Shown: positions 7,171 to 16,319 of the stretch, one piece after another | How the letters are laid out: each line of letters begins with the position of its first letter | How positions within the stretch are numbered: the stretch's first letter is position 1 | Source: RGIG2094 sp045660065 | GTDB taxonomy: Bacteria > Bacillota > Clostridia > RGIG6154 | Assembly: GCA_045660065.1 (NCBI GenBank) | Contig: JAZRDC010000026.1 | Location: forward strand, 16,776 to 80,775 | Length of the DNA stretch: 64,000 nucleotides | Reading direction: 5' to 3' | Position numbers and translations under genes: made by a program | Notes under the pieces: generated by a model | Database searches by the model: none | Told to the model about the DNA's origin: nothing | What the model saw: the letters and a program-made list of their open reading frames with translations, nothing else

Positions 7171-8585
7171 AATCTGAAATCTCTCATACCGCTTTCTATG
7201 TCAGAAATGTTGCTCTTTGCAATGTTTCTGACTTTTTCATTTGGTACATTTTCAAGTTCTTTTTCAATAAGTTTATTTCCGATTTCTTTAGTTTTTTCAG
7301 AAGCGTAATCTTCAACAAATTCTTTTAAAGTTATAAGTGCGTTCGGATGACAGCAATTCTGGATTTGCCCTGTTTTGCAAAGTTGCATAAATCTATCTCC
7401 TGTTCTTCCTTCTCTGTAACAGGCTGTGCAAAAACTCGGAATGTATCCAAGTTCCATAAGCCATCTTACAACTTCATCCAATGTGCGTTTATCGCTTACA
7501 TCAAACTGTTCTGAACCGTCTTCTTCAGGCTCGTCTTCTGAGTATCCGCCAACACTTGTTCTTGATGCTCCACTTATCTGCGATACCCCAAGTGGCAGAA
7601 CCTTTTCTCTGCACTCTTTGCTTTCTCTTGTTGAAATAATCATACCTGTATATGGAACTGCAATTCTGATGCAGGCAACGATTTTTGCAAAAATCTCATC
7701 ATCAATACCATTATCAAAAACACTTGGGTCAATATCACTTGCGCGTTTAATTCTTGGAACACTGATTGTATGTGGGCCAACACCGTGCACCGCTTCTAAG
7801 TGTTCTGCGTGCATCAAAAGTCCCGCAAATTCATACTTATACATTTCAAGACCAAACAAAACCCCAAGGCCTACATCATCAATTCCGCCTTTCATTGCTC
7901 TGTCCATCGCCTCTGTATGGTAAGCGTAGTTGTGTTTTGGACCTGTTGGATGTAATTTTTCATAACTTTCTTTATGATATGTTTCCTGGAACAAAATGTA
8001 TGTTCCAATTTCTGCCTCTTTTAATTTTCTGTAATTTTCAACAGTAGTGGCCGCAATATTTACATTTACGCGTCTGATTGCACCATTTTTATGCTTAACG
8101 CTGTAAATTGTTTTAATGCAGTCTAAAATATACTCAATCGGGTTATTAACAGGATCTTCCCCTGCTTCAATAGCAAGGCGCTTATGTCCCATATCCTGAA
8201 GTGCAATAACTTCTTTTTCCACTTCTTCCTGTGTAAGTTTTTTTCTTGGAATTTCTTTATTTTTTGCGTGATATGGGCAATATACGCAACCGTTTACGCA
8301 GTAGTTTGAAAGATAAAGAGGTGCAAACATTACAATTCTGTTTCCATACAACTCTTTTTTAATTTTGTTTGCAAGAGCATACATTTCTTTAATTATTTCT
8401 TCATCTTCACAAGCAAGTAGAACAGATGCTTCTCTGTGAGAAAGGCCTTTGCAGTCTTCTGCTTTTTTTAAGATTTCTTTTACTAAACTAATATTATTTT
8501 TATTGGCCTCTGCATAGTTTAAGGTTTCGATAATTTCATCATGTGAAATAAACTCTTCAGCCTTCATTGAATTTTTATTATACAT
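7167..8585 (-). CDS. hydG: [FeFe]-hydrogenase maturase HydG
   Basis: This radical SAM tyrosine lyase makes the Fe(CO)(CN) units of the hydrogenase H-cluster. The SAM-binding cluster motif Cys-x3-Cys-x2-Cys is at residues 96, 100 and 103 (CVNGCVYC). The second, C-terminal cluster motif Cys-x2-Cys-x22-Cys fits C386, C389 and C412 exactly. The length of 472 residues is normal for HydG and longer than ThiH, which lacks this C-terminal spacing. The ATG follows AAGGAGGAAA. hydE, hydF and a hydrogenase are not in the window. The gene lies 12 bases after a penicillin-binding protein gene and probably shares its transcript, an unusual neighbour. Confidence 0.95.
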   Translation of the reverse strand: MYNKNSMKAEEFISHDEIIETLNYAEANKNNISLVKEILKKAEDCKGLSHREASVLLACEDEEIIKEMYALANKIKKELYGNRIVMFAPLYLSNYCVNGCVYCPYHAKNKEIPRKKLTQEEVEKEVIALQDMGHKRLAIEAGEDPVNNPIEYILDCIKTIYSVKHKNGAIRRVNVNIAATTVENYRKLKEAEIGTYILFQETYHKESYEKLHPTGPKHNYAYHTEAMDRAMKGGIDDVGLGVLFGLEMYKYEFAGLLMHAEHLEAVHGVGPHTISVPRIKRASDIDPSVFDNGIDDEIFAKIVACIRIAVPYTGMIISTRESKECREKVLPLGVSQISGASRTSVGGYSEDEPEEDGSEQFDVSDKRTLDEVVRWLMELGYIPSFCTACYREGRTGDRFMQLCKTGQIQNCCHPNALITLKEFVEDYASEKTKEIGNKLIEKELENVPNEKVRNIAKSNISDIESGMRDFRF

Positions 8586-8597
8586 AGCATTTCCTCC

Positions 8598-10043
8598 TTA
8601 ATCAACAAGCCATTCTTTAATTAACGCTGCAGCAACCGGCGCTCCGTCTGAACCACCTGTGTTCCCGCTGTATTCACAAACAACCGCCACGGCAATTGTT
8701 GGGTTATCTTTAGGTGCAAACCCAACAAACCATGTGTGTTCCTTATTCTCAATTTCATTTTCAGCAGTACCCGTTTTCCCCGCTACTTCTATACCGTTTA
8801 CTCTGGCATTATAACCTGTACCTGTTTCTACAACATTTAACATATAGTCTGCAACTTTATTTGCAGTTGAAGACATAAGTGCTCTTTCCATAATCTGAGG
8901 CTTGGTACTTTCTACAGTAATTCCAAGACTGTTTGTAACTTTACTTACCAAATATGGCTTTTGAATAATACCATCATTTGCAACCGCACTTGTCATCAAT
9001 GCCATTTGCATCGGGGTAACCAATAATCTTCCTTGTCCTATACACAGTTGCGCAAAATCACCTTTACTAAGTTTTTCATTATAATCAAAGCGACTGTTTG
9101 CAACAGAAATATTAAATGGAATTTTATCGCCAATTCCGAATTTTTTCATATATTCCTTTACAGTTTGTTCTCCAAGTTGTTCGCCCAGTTGCATAAATGC
9201 CACATTACTTGAAACTGCATATGCTTTTTTTAAATCTATATTACCATATGCCTTGTTTCCGCTGTTTTTAAATTTTTTATTTCCTGCAAAGTATTCACCG
9301 TTATCTTCAAAAGTAATATCTTCTAAACCATTTTCTATTGCAGCGCTTAAAAGTATAGTTTTGAAAATTGACCCCGGTGCGTAGAGTCCACTTGTTGCTC
9401 TTGCAACAAATGGTGAATTTTCATCATCTGTAAGGGTTGACCACTTTTCCTGAAGAGAACTGCTGTCTGGTGAAAATGATGGATTACTGAGCATACAAAG
9501 TATTTCCCCCGTCTGCGGTTGTATTGCAACTACTGCTCCGTTTCTGCCACACATCGCATTTGATGCTACTCGTTGAAGACGATTTGAAATTGTAAGTGTT
9601 ACAGTATCGCCTGTTTTTGTTCCTGATATCTGTTCTGTAATACCAGACAAAGCACCACCATCAGTAAGCCCTGCCAATTGTTTGTTATAACTGAGTTCTA
9701 TCTGAGATTTTCCGTAAATTTTAGAAGTATAACCAATAACATGAGTATATAAATCTTTATAGGGATACTCTCTTATCTGACTCTTTCCGTCTTCGTTCAT
9801 TACACTTTTTGCAAGAACTACACCTTCACGGTCCACAATTTCACCACGCAAAGTATCTTGCTCCAATTTCCACTGACGCTGATTAAAAGAATTATTAATA
9901 AACTTGTCCTTTGAAAAAATTTCAATATATGTCAAATACCCCACAAGGCACAAAAAAAGCAAACCTACTGCACACAAAAGAACAATAAGTCTTGTTTCTT
10001 CTTTGTATAAACTGTCGTTTTTGTTAAGTTCGCTTTTTTTCAC
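8598..10043 (-). CDS. Class B penicillin-binding protein (PbpA-like)
   Basis: A peptidoglycan transpeptidase with an N-terminal membrane helix near residues 19-39, a short dimerisation region and a transpeptidase domain. The catalytic SIFK is near residue 225, SSN near 278 and GKTGTAE near 420. At about 480 residues it is short for this class and lacks the long PBP-dimer region, as in the PbpA partners of SEDS proteins found in actinobacteria and many Clostridia. The GTG at 10043, with GGAAG seven bases upstream, is preferred over a GTG at 10061 that has no ribosome site. It follows the FtsW/RodA-type gene, its probable glycosyltransferase partner. Confidence 0.9.
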   Translation of the reverse strand: MKKSELNKNDSLYKEETRLIVLLCAVGLLFLCLVGYLTYIEIFSKDKFINNSFNQRQWKLEQDTLRGEIVDREGVVLAKSVMNEDGKSQIREYPYKDLYTHVIGYTSKIYGKSQIELSYNKQLAGLTDGGALSGITEQISGTKTGDTVTLTISNRLQRVASNAMCGRNGAVVAIQPQTGEILCMLSNPSFSPDSSSLQEKWSTLTDDENSPFVARATSGLYAPGSIFKTILLSAAIENGLEDITFEDNGEYFAGNKKFKNSGNKAYGNIDLKKAYAVSSNVAFMQLGEQLGEQTVKEYMKKFGIGDKIPFNISVANSRFDYNEKLSKGDFAQLCIGQGRLLVTPMQMALMTSAVANDGIIQKPYLVSKVTNSLGITVESTKPQIMERALMSSTANKVADYMLNVVETGTGYNARVNGIEVAGKTGTAENEIENKEHTWFVGFAPKDNPTIAVAVVCEYSGNTGGSDGAPVAAALIKEWLVD

Positions 10044-10070
10044 TTTTTCACTTCCAATCACGAAAAAACT

Positions 10071-11288
10071 TTATGCCGCTCCTCGCCTGTTTGCAATGGC
10101 TTCCAAAAATGCAACGGCTGAAAAACTGATAAGAAGTGAACTTCCGCCGTAACTTACAAATGGTAATGTAATTCCAGTAAGCGGAATAAGTTTTATAACT
10201 CCGCCAAGAATTACAAATGTCTGAAAACCGAACAAAGCACTTATCCCCGCCGCAACGCATCTGTAAAACACATTGTTTGTTTTCATAGCAATTCGTATAC
10301 CACGGTATACAAGTATGAAATAGAGCATTATTACCGCTACACCGCCAAGAATTCCAAATTCTTCGCAAATTGCAGAAAATATAAAATCAGAATGAACTTC
10401 AGGGATATATTCAGGACTTCCAAGCCCAATACCACTGCCAAAAAATCCGCCTGAACCAATTGCAAACAATGACTGGGTTATCTGATAACCCCTGCCTGTA
10501 ATATCAGCCCAGGGGTCAAGCCACACGTCGATACGCACTTTAATATGCGAAACCAGCAAAGCACCGAGGAGTGCACCAACAGAACCAATGAGAATATTAC
10601 AAAGCAATATTCGTTTCTTTTCGCCGAAAACATACATCAGGGATATGTAAATCAAAAATATAAGCACCGATGTTCCCCACTCGCGTTGCAGAACCATAAG
10701 CCCTAATTCAAAATATACAAGCACCGATGTTACAATGCCCGGCCCCCATCTTTTAAATTGGTATCTTTCAGGTTTTGCAAATCTGTCTGCTATAAAAAAT
10801 ACGGTAAGCAATTTTGCAACCTCTGATGGCTGAAACCCGAAATCACCGAACATTATCCAGTTTTTTGCGCCGCCCGCAGTTGTTCCTATCAACAACGTGA
10901 GAATTAAAAGGAAAACTGCCAAGCCATAGTAAAAATATCCCAGTTTCGTCCAGATGTTTAATTTCATAAACAGAAGATAAACAACAAAAAAGCACAAAAG
11001 GCTGACCGCCAGCCACATAAGTTGTCTGTGTCCATAAAATTCATCTATTCTGTAAAGCATAATTTCACCGATAGAAAAAAGCATTGATACTATCAGAAAA
11101 ATATACCCGTCCTGAACTCCAAAGGCAGATGTTAAAAAATACGAAAAACAGAGCATGCCGATAACGGCAAGCCCTACATAGAGCATATCCACATCAAAAT
11201 TTTGTTCAAAAAGAGAAAGTAACCCATATCCTGCAATATTAATCAGTATAATCATTATTATGGGTTTTCTTATGTTAAACAACCCCAT
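10071..11288 (-). CDS. SEDS peptidoglycan glycosyltransferase (FtsW/RodA/SpoVE type)
   Basis: A 405-residue polytopic membrane protein that polymerises lipid II. Family signatures are visible: QPSEVAK near residue 150, a REWGTSV segment near residue 200, and the C-terminal IPLTGITLPFVSYGGSS. It precedes a class B PBP by 27 bases, the usual SEDS-PBP pairing. Whether it acts in elongation, division or the spore cortex cannot be told from sequence; placement after an Asp23 gene and away from mre or ftsZ is not decisive. The start codon overlaps the stop of the Asp23 gene as TAATG. Confidence 0.92.
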   Translation of the reverse strand: MGLFNIRKPIIMIILINIAGYGLLSLFEQNFDVDMLYVGLAVIGMLCFSYFLTSAFGVQDGYIFLIVSMLFSIGEIMLYRIDEFYGHRQLMWLAVSLLCFFVVYLLFMKLNIWTKLGYFYYGLAVFLLILTLLIGTTAGGAKNWIMFGDFGFQPSEVAKLLTVFFIADRFAKPERYQFKRWGPGIVTSVLVYFELGLMVLQREWGTSVLIFLIYISLMYVFGEKKRILLCNILIGSVGALLGALLVSHIKVRIDVWLDPWADITGRGYQITQSLFAIGSGGFFGSGIGLGSPEYIPEVHSDFIFSAICEEFGILGGVAVIMLYFILVYRGIRIAMKTNNVFYRCVAAGISALFGFQTFVILGGVIKLIPLTGITLPFVSYGGSSLLISFSAVAFLEAIANRRGAA

Positions 11289-11638
11289 TATTCACTAGCT
11301 TCCGGCAACTTAATTCCTTTAACATTAACATTAATTTTCTGAACAATAAGACCTGTCATAGTTTCAACGGCATTTTTAACTTTGCTTTGGATTTCCCAAG
11401 ATACATCCTGCATTTTCACGCCATATTCTACCACGATATCTATATCTACTGAAAGAACATTATCTTTCATTTCAGCAGAAACACCTTTAGAAGATGATTT
11501 CATACCGAAAATGCCAGTTTTGCCTGAATCATAAATTCCTACAACACCTTCAATATCGCTTACTGCTATTGAAGAAACCACAGAAATAACTTCATCAGAA
11601 ATTTTAACTTCACCAAAATCATTCTTTTTTTCAATCAT
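11288..11638 (-). CDS. Asp23/Gls24 family protein (YqhY-like)
   Basis: A 116-residue member of the Asp23 (DUF322) family, linked to the cell envelope and, for YqhY in Bacillus, to control of acetyl-CoA carboxylase. The VxVxYGVKMQDV segment and the final NVNVKGIKL strand are typical. The start chosen is the ATG at 11638; a GTG nine bases further up is part of the GGAGGTG ribosome site. Position just downstream of spoIIIAH matches yqhY in Bacillus, but accB, accC and nusB are not next to it and a SEDS gene follows instead. Confidence 0.88.
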   Translation of the reverse strand: MIEKKNDFGEVKISDEVISVVSSIAVSDIEGVVGIYDSGKTGIFGMKSSSKGVSAEMKDNVLSVDIDIVVEYGVKMQDVSWEIQSKVKNAVETMTGLIVQKINVNVKGIKLPEASE

Positions 11639-11678
11639 TTTAAGCACCTCCGCTTATTTTTTATAATTGTATATTTTT

Positions 11679-11707
11679 ATTATAGCACAAAATTCTTTGA
11701 ATATCAA
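11679..11707 (-). promoter_or_regulatory. Strong sigma-A-type promoter at the spoIIIAH stop
   Basis: TTGATA, a 17-base spacer and a perfect TATAAT on the minus strand. The -35 box overlaps the TGA stop of spoIIIAH, so the Asp23-SEDS-PBP-hydG run can be transcribed in vegetative cells apart from the sporulation operon. Confidence 0.82.
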
Positions 11708-12213
11708 TCACCCGATAAAATTTTTATTTTATCAACATCAATTCCTGTAACTGAGGAAACTGTTTCAGTTATCTGTGCAATTTCCGTGCTCATAATATTT
11801 TTAACATCAACACTTACCGACGCACTGTTATCAGTTATTGTAACAACAGGGTTTTCAAATCCTTTTTCTTTTAACTGCACTTCGCAATCCGCCTCATTTT
11901 TTATTGCTTTTGCAATGTTAATCATTTCCTGCTCGGCATTTTTCCGTCCTTCTTCTGTTGTTGCAGGATTTTTGATGATATCTTCAAGCATTTCTTTTGC
12001 TTCATCTCTTGCCTTTTCTCTTTTTAGGATTTCACTTTCAAGGACTATTTTATCTTCAACTTTAACATTATTATTTACATATGCCGCTTCACCAAGAATT
12101 TTGGCGGTCTGATCGCTTTGCTGTTGTTTGTAGTTACGGTTTACAAATCCCGCTATAATTAAAACTGTCGCTAAAACCAAAGTTATGTACTTTCTGTTTA
12201 ACACATATTTCAA
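11704..12213 (-). CDS. spoIIIAH: Stage III sporulation protein AH
   Basis: The mother-cell membrane component that faces the forespore and pairs with SpoIIQ in the feeding-tube channel. It has an N-terminal membrane helix (YITLVLATVLIIAGFV), a charged helical stretch and a C-terminal ring-building EscJ/PrgK-like fold ending in VDKIKILSGD. The length of 169 residues is slightly shorter than the Bacillus protein. It is the last of eight consecutive spoIIIA genes, 2 bases after spoIIIAG. Confidence 0.95.
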   Translation of the reverse strand: MKYVLNRKYITLVLATVLIIAGFVNRNYKQQQSDQTAKILGEAAYVNNNVKVEDKIVLESEILKREKARDEAKEMLEDIIKNPATTEEGRKNAEQEMINIAKAIKNEADCEVQLKEKGFENPVVTITDNSASVSVDVKNIMSTEIAQITETVSSVTGIDVDKIKILSGD

Positions 12214-12215
12214 AA

Positions 12216-12674
12216 TTATTCCCCCTCGGATATTTTAACATAAATTCTGTGCATTGGTGCACCTGTTGCCGCTTTAATTATTTTTACAATTTCACTTTCA
12301 TTTGCTCTACCTTCTACAGATACAAATATTCCGCGTATTTTCGGATTGCTTACGCTTTTAATCAACGGTTCGTCATCACTTAATTTAATTTCCAGTTGTC
12401 TGTTACTCCCTGAACTAATATCATATGCAAAGTTGCTTTCTCCCTGATTGTCATAAGTAATAAACACTTCGCAGGATCTTACTCCTTGGATTTTCTTTAG
12501 AATTTTTTCCAGTTTTTCTGTTTCAATTCTATTCACACGCTCTTCATATATTCTGCTCTCCTTATTATTTTTCTCTGAATTACCGGGAATAAGCATAATT
12601 ACTATACCAACAACCAACAAAATTAATAAAAATTTCTTTTCTTTTACTCTGCTTACAATTTCATTAAAATTCAT
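12216..12674 (-). CDS. spoIIIAG: Stage III sporulation protein AG
   Basis: A ring-forming protein of the SpoIIIA-SpoIIQ channel. It has one N-terminal membrane helix (FLLILLVVGIVIMLIPG) and then a periplasm-like domain with KIQGVRSCEVFITYD and a C-terminal ATGAPMHRIYVKI strand, which matches the ring-building motif. It is 152 residues long, shorter than the Bacillus protein because the internal beta-triangle insertion is reduced. It lies between spoIIIAF and spoIIIAH. Confidence 0.93.
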   Translation of the reverse strand: MNFNEIVSRVKEKKFLLILLVVGIVIMLIPGNSEKNNKESRIYEERVNRIETEKLEKILKKIQGVRSCEVFITYDNQGESNFAYDISSGSNRQLEIKLSDDEPLIKSVSNPKIRGIFVSVEGRANESEIVKIIKAATGAPMHRIYVKISEGE

Positions 12675-12683
12675 TTGTTCACC

Positions 12684-13118
12684 TTATTCTAACACAACAG
12701 TTTCTTTATTTATGTCGCAATATGAAGAAATTAATGAAATAATTTCTTCTCTATTATCTTCGTTTGCAAGTTTTACTTTCACTTCTGTAACTTCGTTATT
12801 TTCCAAAGTAACTTCCACATTTTTTACAGATTTTCTGTTTGATTTTAACATATTAATAATGTTTTGCCTTACAATTTCATTAGTTTGTTTTTGCACAGTT
12901 TCAGTTATTTTTGAATTTTCAAAAACAGGAACATTGTTATTAAAATCAAGCACACCGCTTGAAATATCAAACTCTCTCACCGAGCCTGCAAAAACAAGTA
13001 CCAAAACAAGTCCGAATATATATTTACAATATTTTTCATACCCGCCGCCCGGTAACATTGTATATATAAGATTTACGGCTATCACTGTTGTTGCAATCAA
13101 TATGATTATTTTGCTCAT
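12684..13118 (-). CDS. spoIIIAF: Stage III sporulation protein AF
   Basis: A membrane protein with two N-terminal hydrophobic segments (ILIATTVIAVNLIYTML and YIFGLVLVLVFAGSV) followed by a soluble ring-building-like domain, as in SpoIIIAF. The ATG at 13118 with GAGGTG five bases upstream is preferred over a GTG that forms part of that site. Sequence conservation in this member of the operon is low, so position in the operon and topology carry much of the call. Confidence 0.9.
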   Translation of the reverse strand: MSKIIILIATTVIAVNLIYTMLPGGGYEKYCKYIFGLVLVLVFAGSVREFDISSGVLDFNNNVPVFENSKITETVQKQTNEIVRQNIINMLKSNRKSVKNVEVTLENNEVTEVKVKLANEDNREEIISLISSYCDINKETVVLE

Positions 13119-13125
13119 ATTCACC

Positions 13126-14244
13126 TCACGAAATAAAATTACCGCTTATCAGAATAATACCGATGCATCCTATAAACAACAAACTTACTGCTGTTAAAAT
13201 CGCAAATATCATAGACACTGAGTCGGCAACATCTGTTGTAAGTTTCACAATTTTTGTGTCTGAAACCGGTTCTAATATAACAGCGCTTAATTTAAACATC
13301 CACATAACCATTGCGATTTTTATAAGCGGCAATATTGCCACAGCACATATTGCAATAATACCAACAACACCTGTAATGCTTCTTAGGGCTGCAATAGTGC
13401 CGATTATAGTTTCTATTGAATCAGACACAACTCCACCAACAACTGGTACACTGCTGCCAACTGCAAATCTTGTTGCTTTGCCAAATCTACTGTCAAGTGC
13501 ACTTCCCGCTAAGCCATACACCCCGTAAATACCGCTGTAAACTGCCATACAGAACAACAATATCCATTTTACAAATTGTTTTAATGATTTAACTGCCGAT
13601 GAAATGTTTATCCTGTCAGACATTCTGTCTGCTACCGACAACGAAACTGTAGCAATTGATACCGATATCAAAAATTCTCCCAGAATTGAAGCAACAACAT
13701 TTATCAATGAAACTAAAATCGGTGACATAAACCCTGATGTTGTAATCCCACCGCTTAAAGTGAGCAGAGTGAGCAATATCGGAATGGTTGATTTTATCAT
13801 TGTTACAAGACTTTCTATTGTTTCCCTTGCCGGATTAATTAGTTCTGCAAAAACTGATATAATTATCCCGGCAAAAACACAATAACCAACTATAAACGCC
13901 GTCTTTGAAGCCCCGCCTCCAAGAGTAAGCCCCACGGTGTTTGTAACACTTATAATATATCCGGTTACAACAAGCATTGTAAATATTTTTATCAGATCAT
14001 AAAAAGATTTAAAAATATATTCTTTGATTGCCTGAAATATACCTGTGCCATCAATGCCTTTGCCTTGTGCCAGATTATTTACAATGCTCTCCCCATCAAA
14101 TTCAGGAAAGGTTTTTTCTGCAATTTCAAAGGCATTATTAATTTCCATTTCGGTATAATTATCTGAAATTGTGTTTTCTTGTGCATTACAAACATACGGA
14201 TTAAGTGCGCACATTAACATAATCATAAGTATAATTTTTTTCAT
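13126..14244 (-). CDS. spoIIIAE: Stage III sporulation protein AE
   Basis: A polytopic membrane protein of 372 residues with a cleavable-looking signal peptide (IILMIMLMCALNPYVCNAQ), a soluble stretch with FDGESIVNNLAQG, and about eight membrane segments. VVSDSIETIIGTIAALRSITG is a conserved region in the family. It is thought to be the channel or permease-like component of the SpoIIIA complex. The ATG overlaps the spoIIIAD stop by four bases. Confidence 0.95.
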   Translation of the reverse strand: MKKIILMIMLMCALNPYVCNAQENTISDNYTEMEINNAFEIAEKTFPEFDGESIVNNLAQGKGIDGTGIFQAIKEYIFKSFYDLIKIFTMLVVTGYIISVTNTVGLTLGGGASKTAFIVGYCVFAGIIISVFAELINPARETIESLVTMIKSTIPILLTLLTLSGGITTSGFMSPILVSLINVVASILGEFLISVSIATVSLSVADRMSDRINISSAVKSLKQFVKWILLFCMAVYSGIYGVYGLAGSALDSRFGKATRFAVGSSVPVVGGVVSDSIETIIGTIAALRSITGVVGIIAICAVAILPLIKIAMVMWMFKLSAVILEPVSDTKIVKLTTDVADSVSMIFAILTAVSLLFIGCIGIILISGNFIS

Positions 14245-14627
14245 AGGGGTACCTTTGTAATCAGATTTATAAGTTCTTTAAAAATTGGTACTGAGGCTGA
14301 AAGTATTATGAGTTTACCTGCGATATCAATTTTTAGCGCAACAGAACTTTCTCCTGCATCTTTGCACACCGACGAGATAAACTCACACATATAAGACACA
14401 CCGATTACCTTGAACATAATTTCAAGATAGATTGTTTTAATACCTGCATCATTGCATATCCTGCGTATACCCTCAAAGACAGTTTCAACATTTTTGCATA
14501 TGTAAAGCATAAAAATTCCGCCAAAAATCACTGCTACGCACACTGAAAATTCAGGGCGGTAATTTTTAAGTATTACAGAAAGTAATGTTGCAACAAGTGC
14601 AATCCCAAGAATTTGTACTATATCCAT
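14241..14627 (-). CDS. spoIIIAD: Stage III sporulation protein AD
   Basis: A 128-residue protein with four hydrophobic segments, weakly similar to SpoIIIAC, as is known for this pair. It sits 2 bases after spoIIIAC and overlaps spoIIIAE by ATGA, the usual compact layout of this operon. Confidence 0.94.
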   Translation of the reverse strand: MDIVQILGIALVATLLSVILKNYRPEFSVCVAVIFGGIFMLYICKNVETVFEGIRRICNDAGIKTIYLEIMFKVIGVSYMCEFISSVCKDAGESSVALKIDIAGKLIILSASVPIFKELINLITKVPL

Positions 14628-14629
14628 AT

Positions 14630-14824
14630 TTAAAATCCAAAAGTATTTTTAACCACATCAAAAAGATTTTTTATTTCGCTGACCATTGTAAGCAATGCCA
14701 CTATCAATCCTGCCAGAGTTACAAGCATCGCTTGTTCGTCTCTTCCTGATTTTGACAGCAGTTGATTGAGCACAGCAACCAATATCCCCACCGCCGCTAT
14801 TTTAAATATCAAATCAACATCCAT
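14630..14824 (-). CDS. spoIIIAC: Stage III sporulation protein AC
   Basis: A 64-residue protein with two membrane helices and the conserved SGRDEQAMLVTLAG segment between them, characteristic of SpoIIIAC. The ATG follows AAAGGAGAAA. It is the smallest member of the spoIIIA operon and normal in length. Confidence 0.95.
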   Translation of the reverse strand: MDVDLIFKIAAVGILVAVLNQLLSKSGRDEQAMLVTLAGLIVALLTMVSEIKNLFDVVKNTFGF

Positions 14825-14840
14825 AAATTTCTCCTTTAGT

Positions 14841-15344
14841 TTAAATAAGTAAAACTGCTATGCCAACTCCTGCTACAATTCCTGTTTTCTTCAACATTAC
14901 GCATTCTTTATTACAAAAATCATTTTGTTTATTTATAATAGCCGAAAGTTTATCAAGATAACCATTTAACATTTTTTCCTGGTTTTCACAATCTTTTTCT
15001 CCAAGTTGCAAAAACAAATCTCTTGTTATGTAATATGTTTCGGTATTTGTGTTTTTTAAAAGCATTGGTGTAAGTTTTTCTATTGCGTTTTTGGCGCTTA
15101 CACCCTTTTTAGCCAGTTCTTCCCCCACCGCTTTCATAAATTCAGACGCAATGCCTGAAAATGAGGCTGATTTTAGAATACATTCATCTAAAAATCCACA
15201 GGAATATACAATTTCACTTTTAAGATATTCTATTCCATTTAAAAGACCTTTTGCGAACTCAAGTTTTTTAATGTTGGATTTATAAAAATCAATTCCAAGT
15301 ACCCAGCAAGTGAAGATAATTATAAGTGCTCCTAAAATTTTCAT
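14841..15344 (-). CDS. spoIIIAB: Stage III sporulation protein AB
   Basis: A 167-residue protein anchored by hydrophobic segments at both ends (LGALIIIFTCWVLGI and VGIAVLLI) with a helical domain between them containing LEFAKGLLNGIEYLKSEI. This resembles GspF-type secretion proteins, as noted for SpoIIIAB. The ATG at 15344, with GGAGGAAAT before it, overlaps the spoIIIAA stop as ATGA and is preferred over an upstream in-frame start inside spoIIIAA. Confidence 0.94.
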   Translation of the reverse strand: MKILGALIIIFTCWVLGIDFYKSNIKKLEFAKGLLNGIEYLKSEIVYSCGFLDECILKSASFSGIASEFMKAVGEELAKKGVSAKNAIEKLTPMLLKNTNTETYYITRDLFLQLGEKDCENQEKMLNGYLDKLSAIINKQNDFCNKECVMLKKTGIVAGVGIAVLLI

Positions 15345-16234
15345 ATTTCCTCCAGTAGCCGATAATTGATTGTGCGCCCTGAATGATTTTTTGATATTAT
15401 CAGAAAACAATCAAAAGGAGTTTTTGTTATACCGAAAATTCTCGCTTTATCAAAATAATCTTTTTCGGTTATACCATGAAATGTTGCAAAAATCTTAACA
15501 CCCGAAACTGAAATATTATTTATAATTTCAAAATCTTCTTTTGACAATATTTCATCTGTTGCTATAATTTCGGGATTCATTGTCTTTAGCATAATATTTA
15601 TTCCTTCTTTTTTGTAAATATCACTTAATACATCAGTATTTAAACCTAAATCATATATTCTTGCTCCTTCGGAAAACGGTGATATTTCACTTCTTTCATC
15701 AATAACAGACACATTTTTCCCCATATCTGACGCATATTTTATCATATTTCTCAAAAGTGTGGTTTTGCCATAGCCGGGCGGTGCGATAATTAATACATTT
15801 CTTTCGGCCAAATCAAATTTATTGAAAATATTATTGCCCCAACCGTCTATTTGTCTTGACAATCTGATATTAAAACTTGAAATATCATTAATATTTTCAA
15901 CAATTCCGCATTTGGTAATACATCTTCCGCAAATTCCTACTCTCGTGCCGTCCGGAAGGGTTATAAATCCACTTTTGATATCCTGCTGCATTGCATATAC
16001 TGAATTTTGAGTAAAATATTTAAACATCTCTTTCAAATCCTCTTTGTGCAATCTTACGCCTTCATTTGTATTTTTAATTAAATTTCCATTTTTATCAAGA
16101 AAACATTTACTATTTAAACTGCAAAAAGTGATGTTTTGTCCGCACCTTACTCTTATTTCTTCGATATCTGTGTTATTTTTTAAACCTTGTTTTACAGCAT
16201 CTCTCACCCTTAAGGGAAAATAATTGTAAAGCAT
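15341..16234 (-). CDS. spoIIIAA: Stage III sporulation protein AA (secretion-type ATPase)
   Basis: The ATPase of the SpoIIIA channel, related to type II/IV secretion ATPases. Walker A APPGYGKTT is near residues 151-159 and a Walker B-like VSVIDERSE lies near 176. The family's GTRVGICGR segment near 96-104 is present. The ATG at 16234 has AGGAGG nine bases upstream; two earlier ATGs lie at or before that ribosome site and were rejected. It is the first gene of the operon and lies below a sigma-E-like -10 box. Confidence 0.95.
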   Translation of the reverse strand: MLYNYFPLRVRDAVKQGLKNNTDIEEIRVRCGQNITFCSLNSKCFLDKNGNLIKNTNEGVRLHKEDLKEMFKYFTQNSVYAMQQDIKSGFITLPDGTRVGICGRCITKCGIVENINDISSFNIRLSRQIDGWGNNIFNKFDLAERNVLIIAPPGYGKTTLLRNMIKYASDMGKNVSVIDERSEISPFSEGARIYDLGLNTDVLSDIYKKEGINIMLKTMNPEIIATDEILSKEDFEIINNISVSGVKIFATFHGITEKDYFDKARIFGITKTPFDCFLIISKNHSGRTINYRLLEEI

Positions 16235-16261
16235 TTCAAATTTCCTCCTCATGCACATTTA

Positions 16262-16269
16262 ACTATATG
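16262..16269 (-). promoter_or_regulatory. Sigma-E-like -10 box before spoIIIAA
   Basis: CATATAGT on the minus strand differs from the sigma-E -10 consensus CATACANT at one position. It is placed to start a message about 20 bases before the spoIIIAA start codon. No convincing -35 element was found at 13-15 bases. The call rests on the -10 match and on the known sigma-E control of spoIIIA in Bacillus and Clostridium. Confidence 0.4.
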
Positions 16270-16290
16270 CTGCTTGTACAATTTTAGAAC

Positions 16291-16319
16291 AAAAAAATAA
16301 CCGCCTGAAAAGCGGTTAT
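16291..16319 (-). terminator. Intrinsic terminator after DUF4363 gene
   Basis: The minus-strand transcript has an 8-bp stem ATAACCGC/GCGGTTAT with a 7-base loop and then a run of six to seven T. It directly follows the DUF4363 stop codon and separates the sigK-DUF421-DUF4363 group from the spoIIIA operon. Confidence 0.88.

Noticed and set aside
7426..7923. 165-residue plus-strand frame
   Set aside because: Antisense to the conserved HydG core; no ribosome site or family resemblance.
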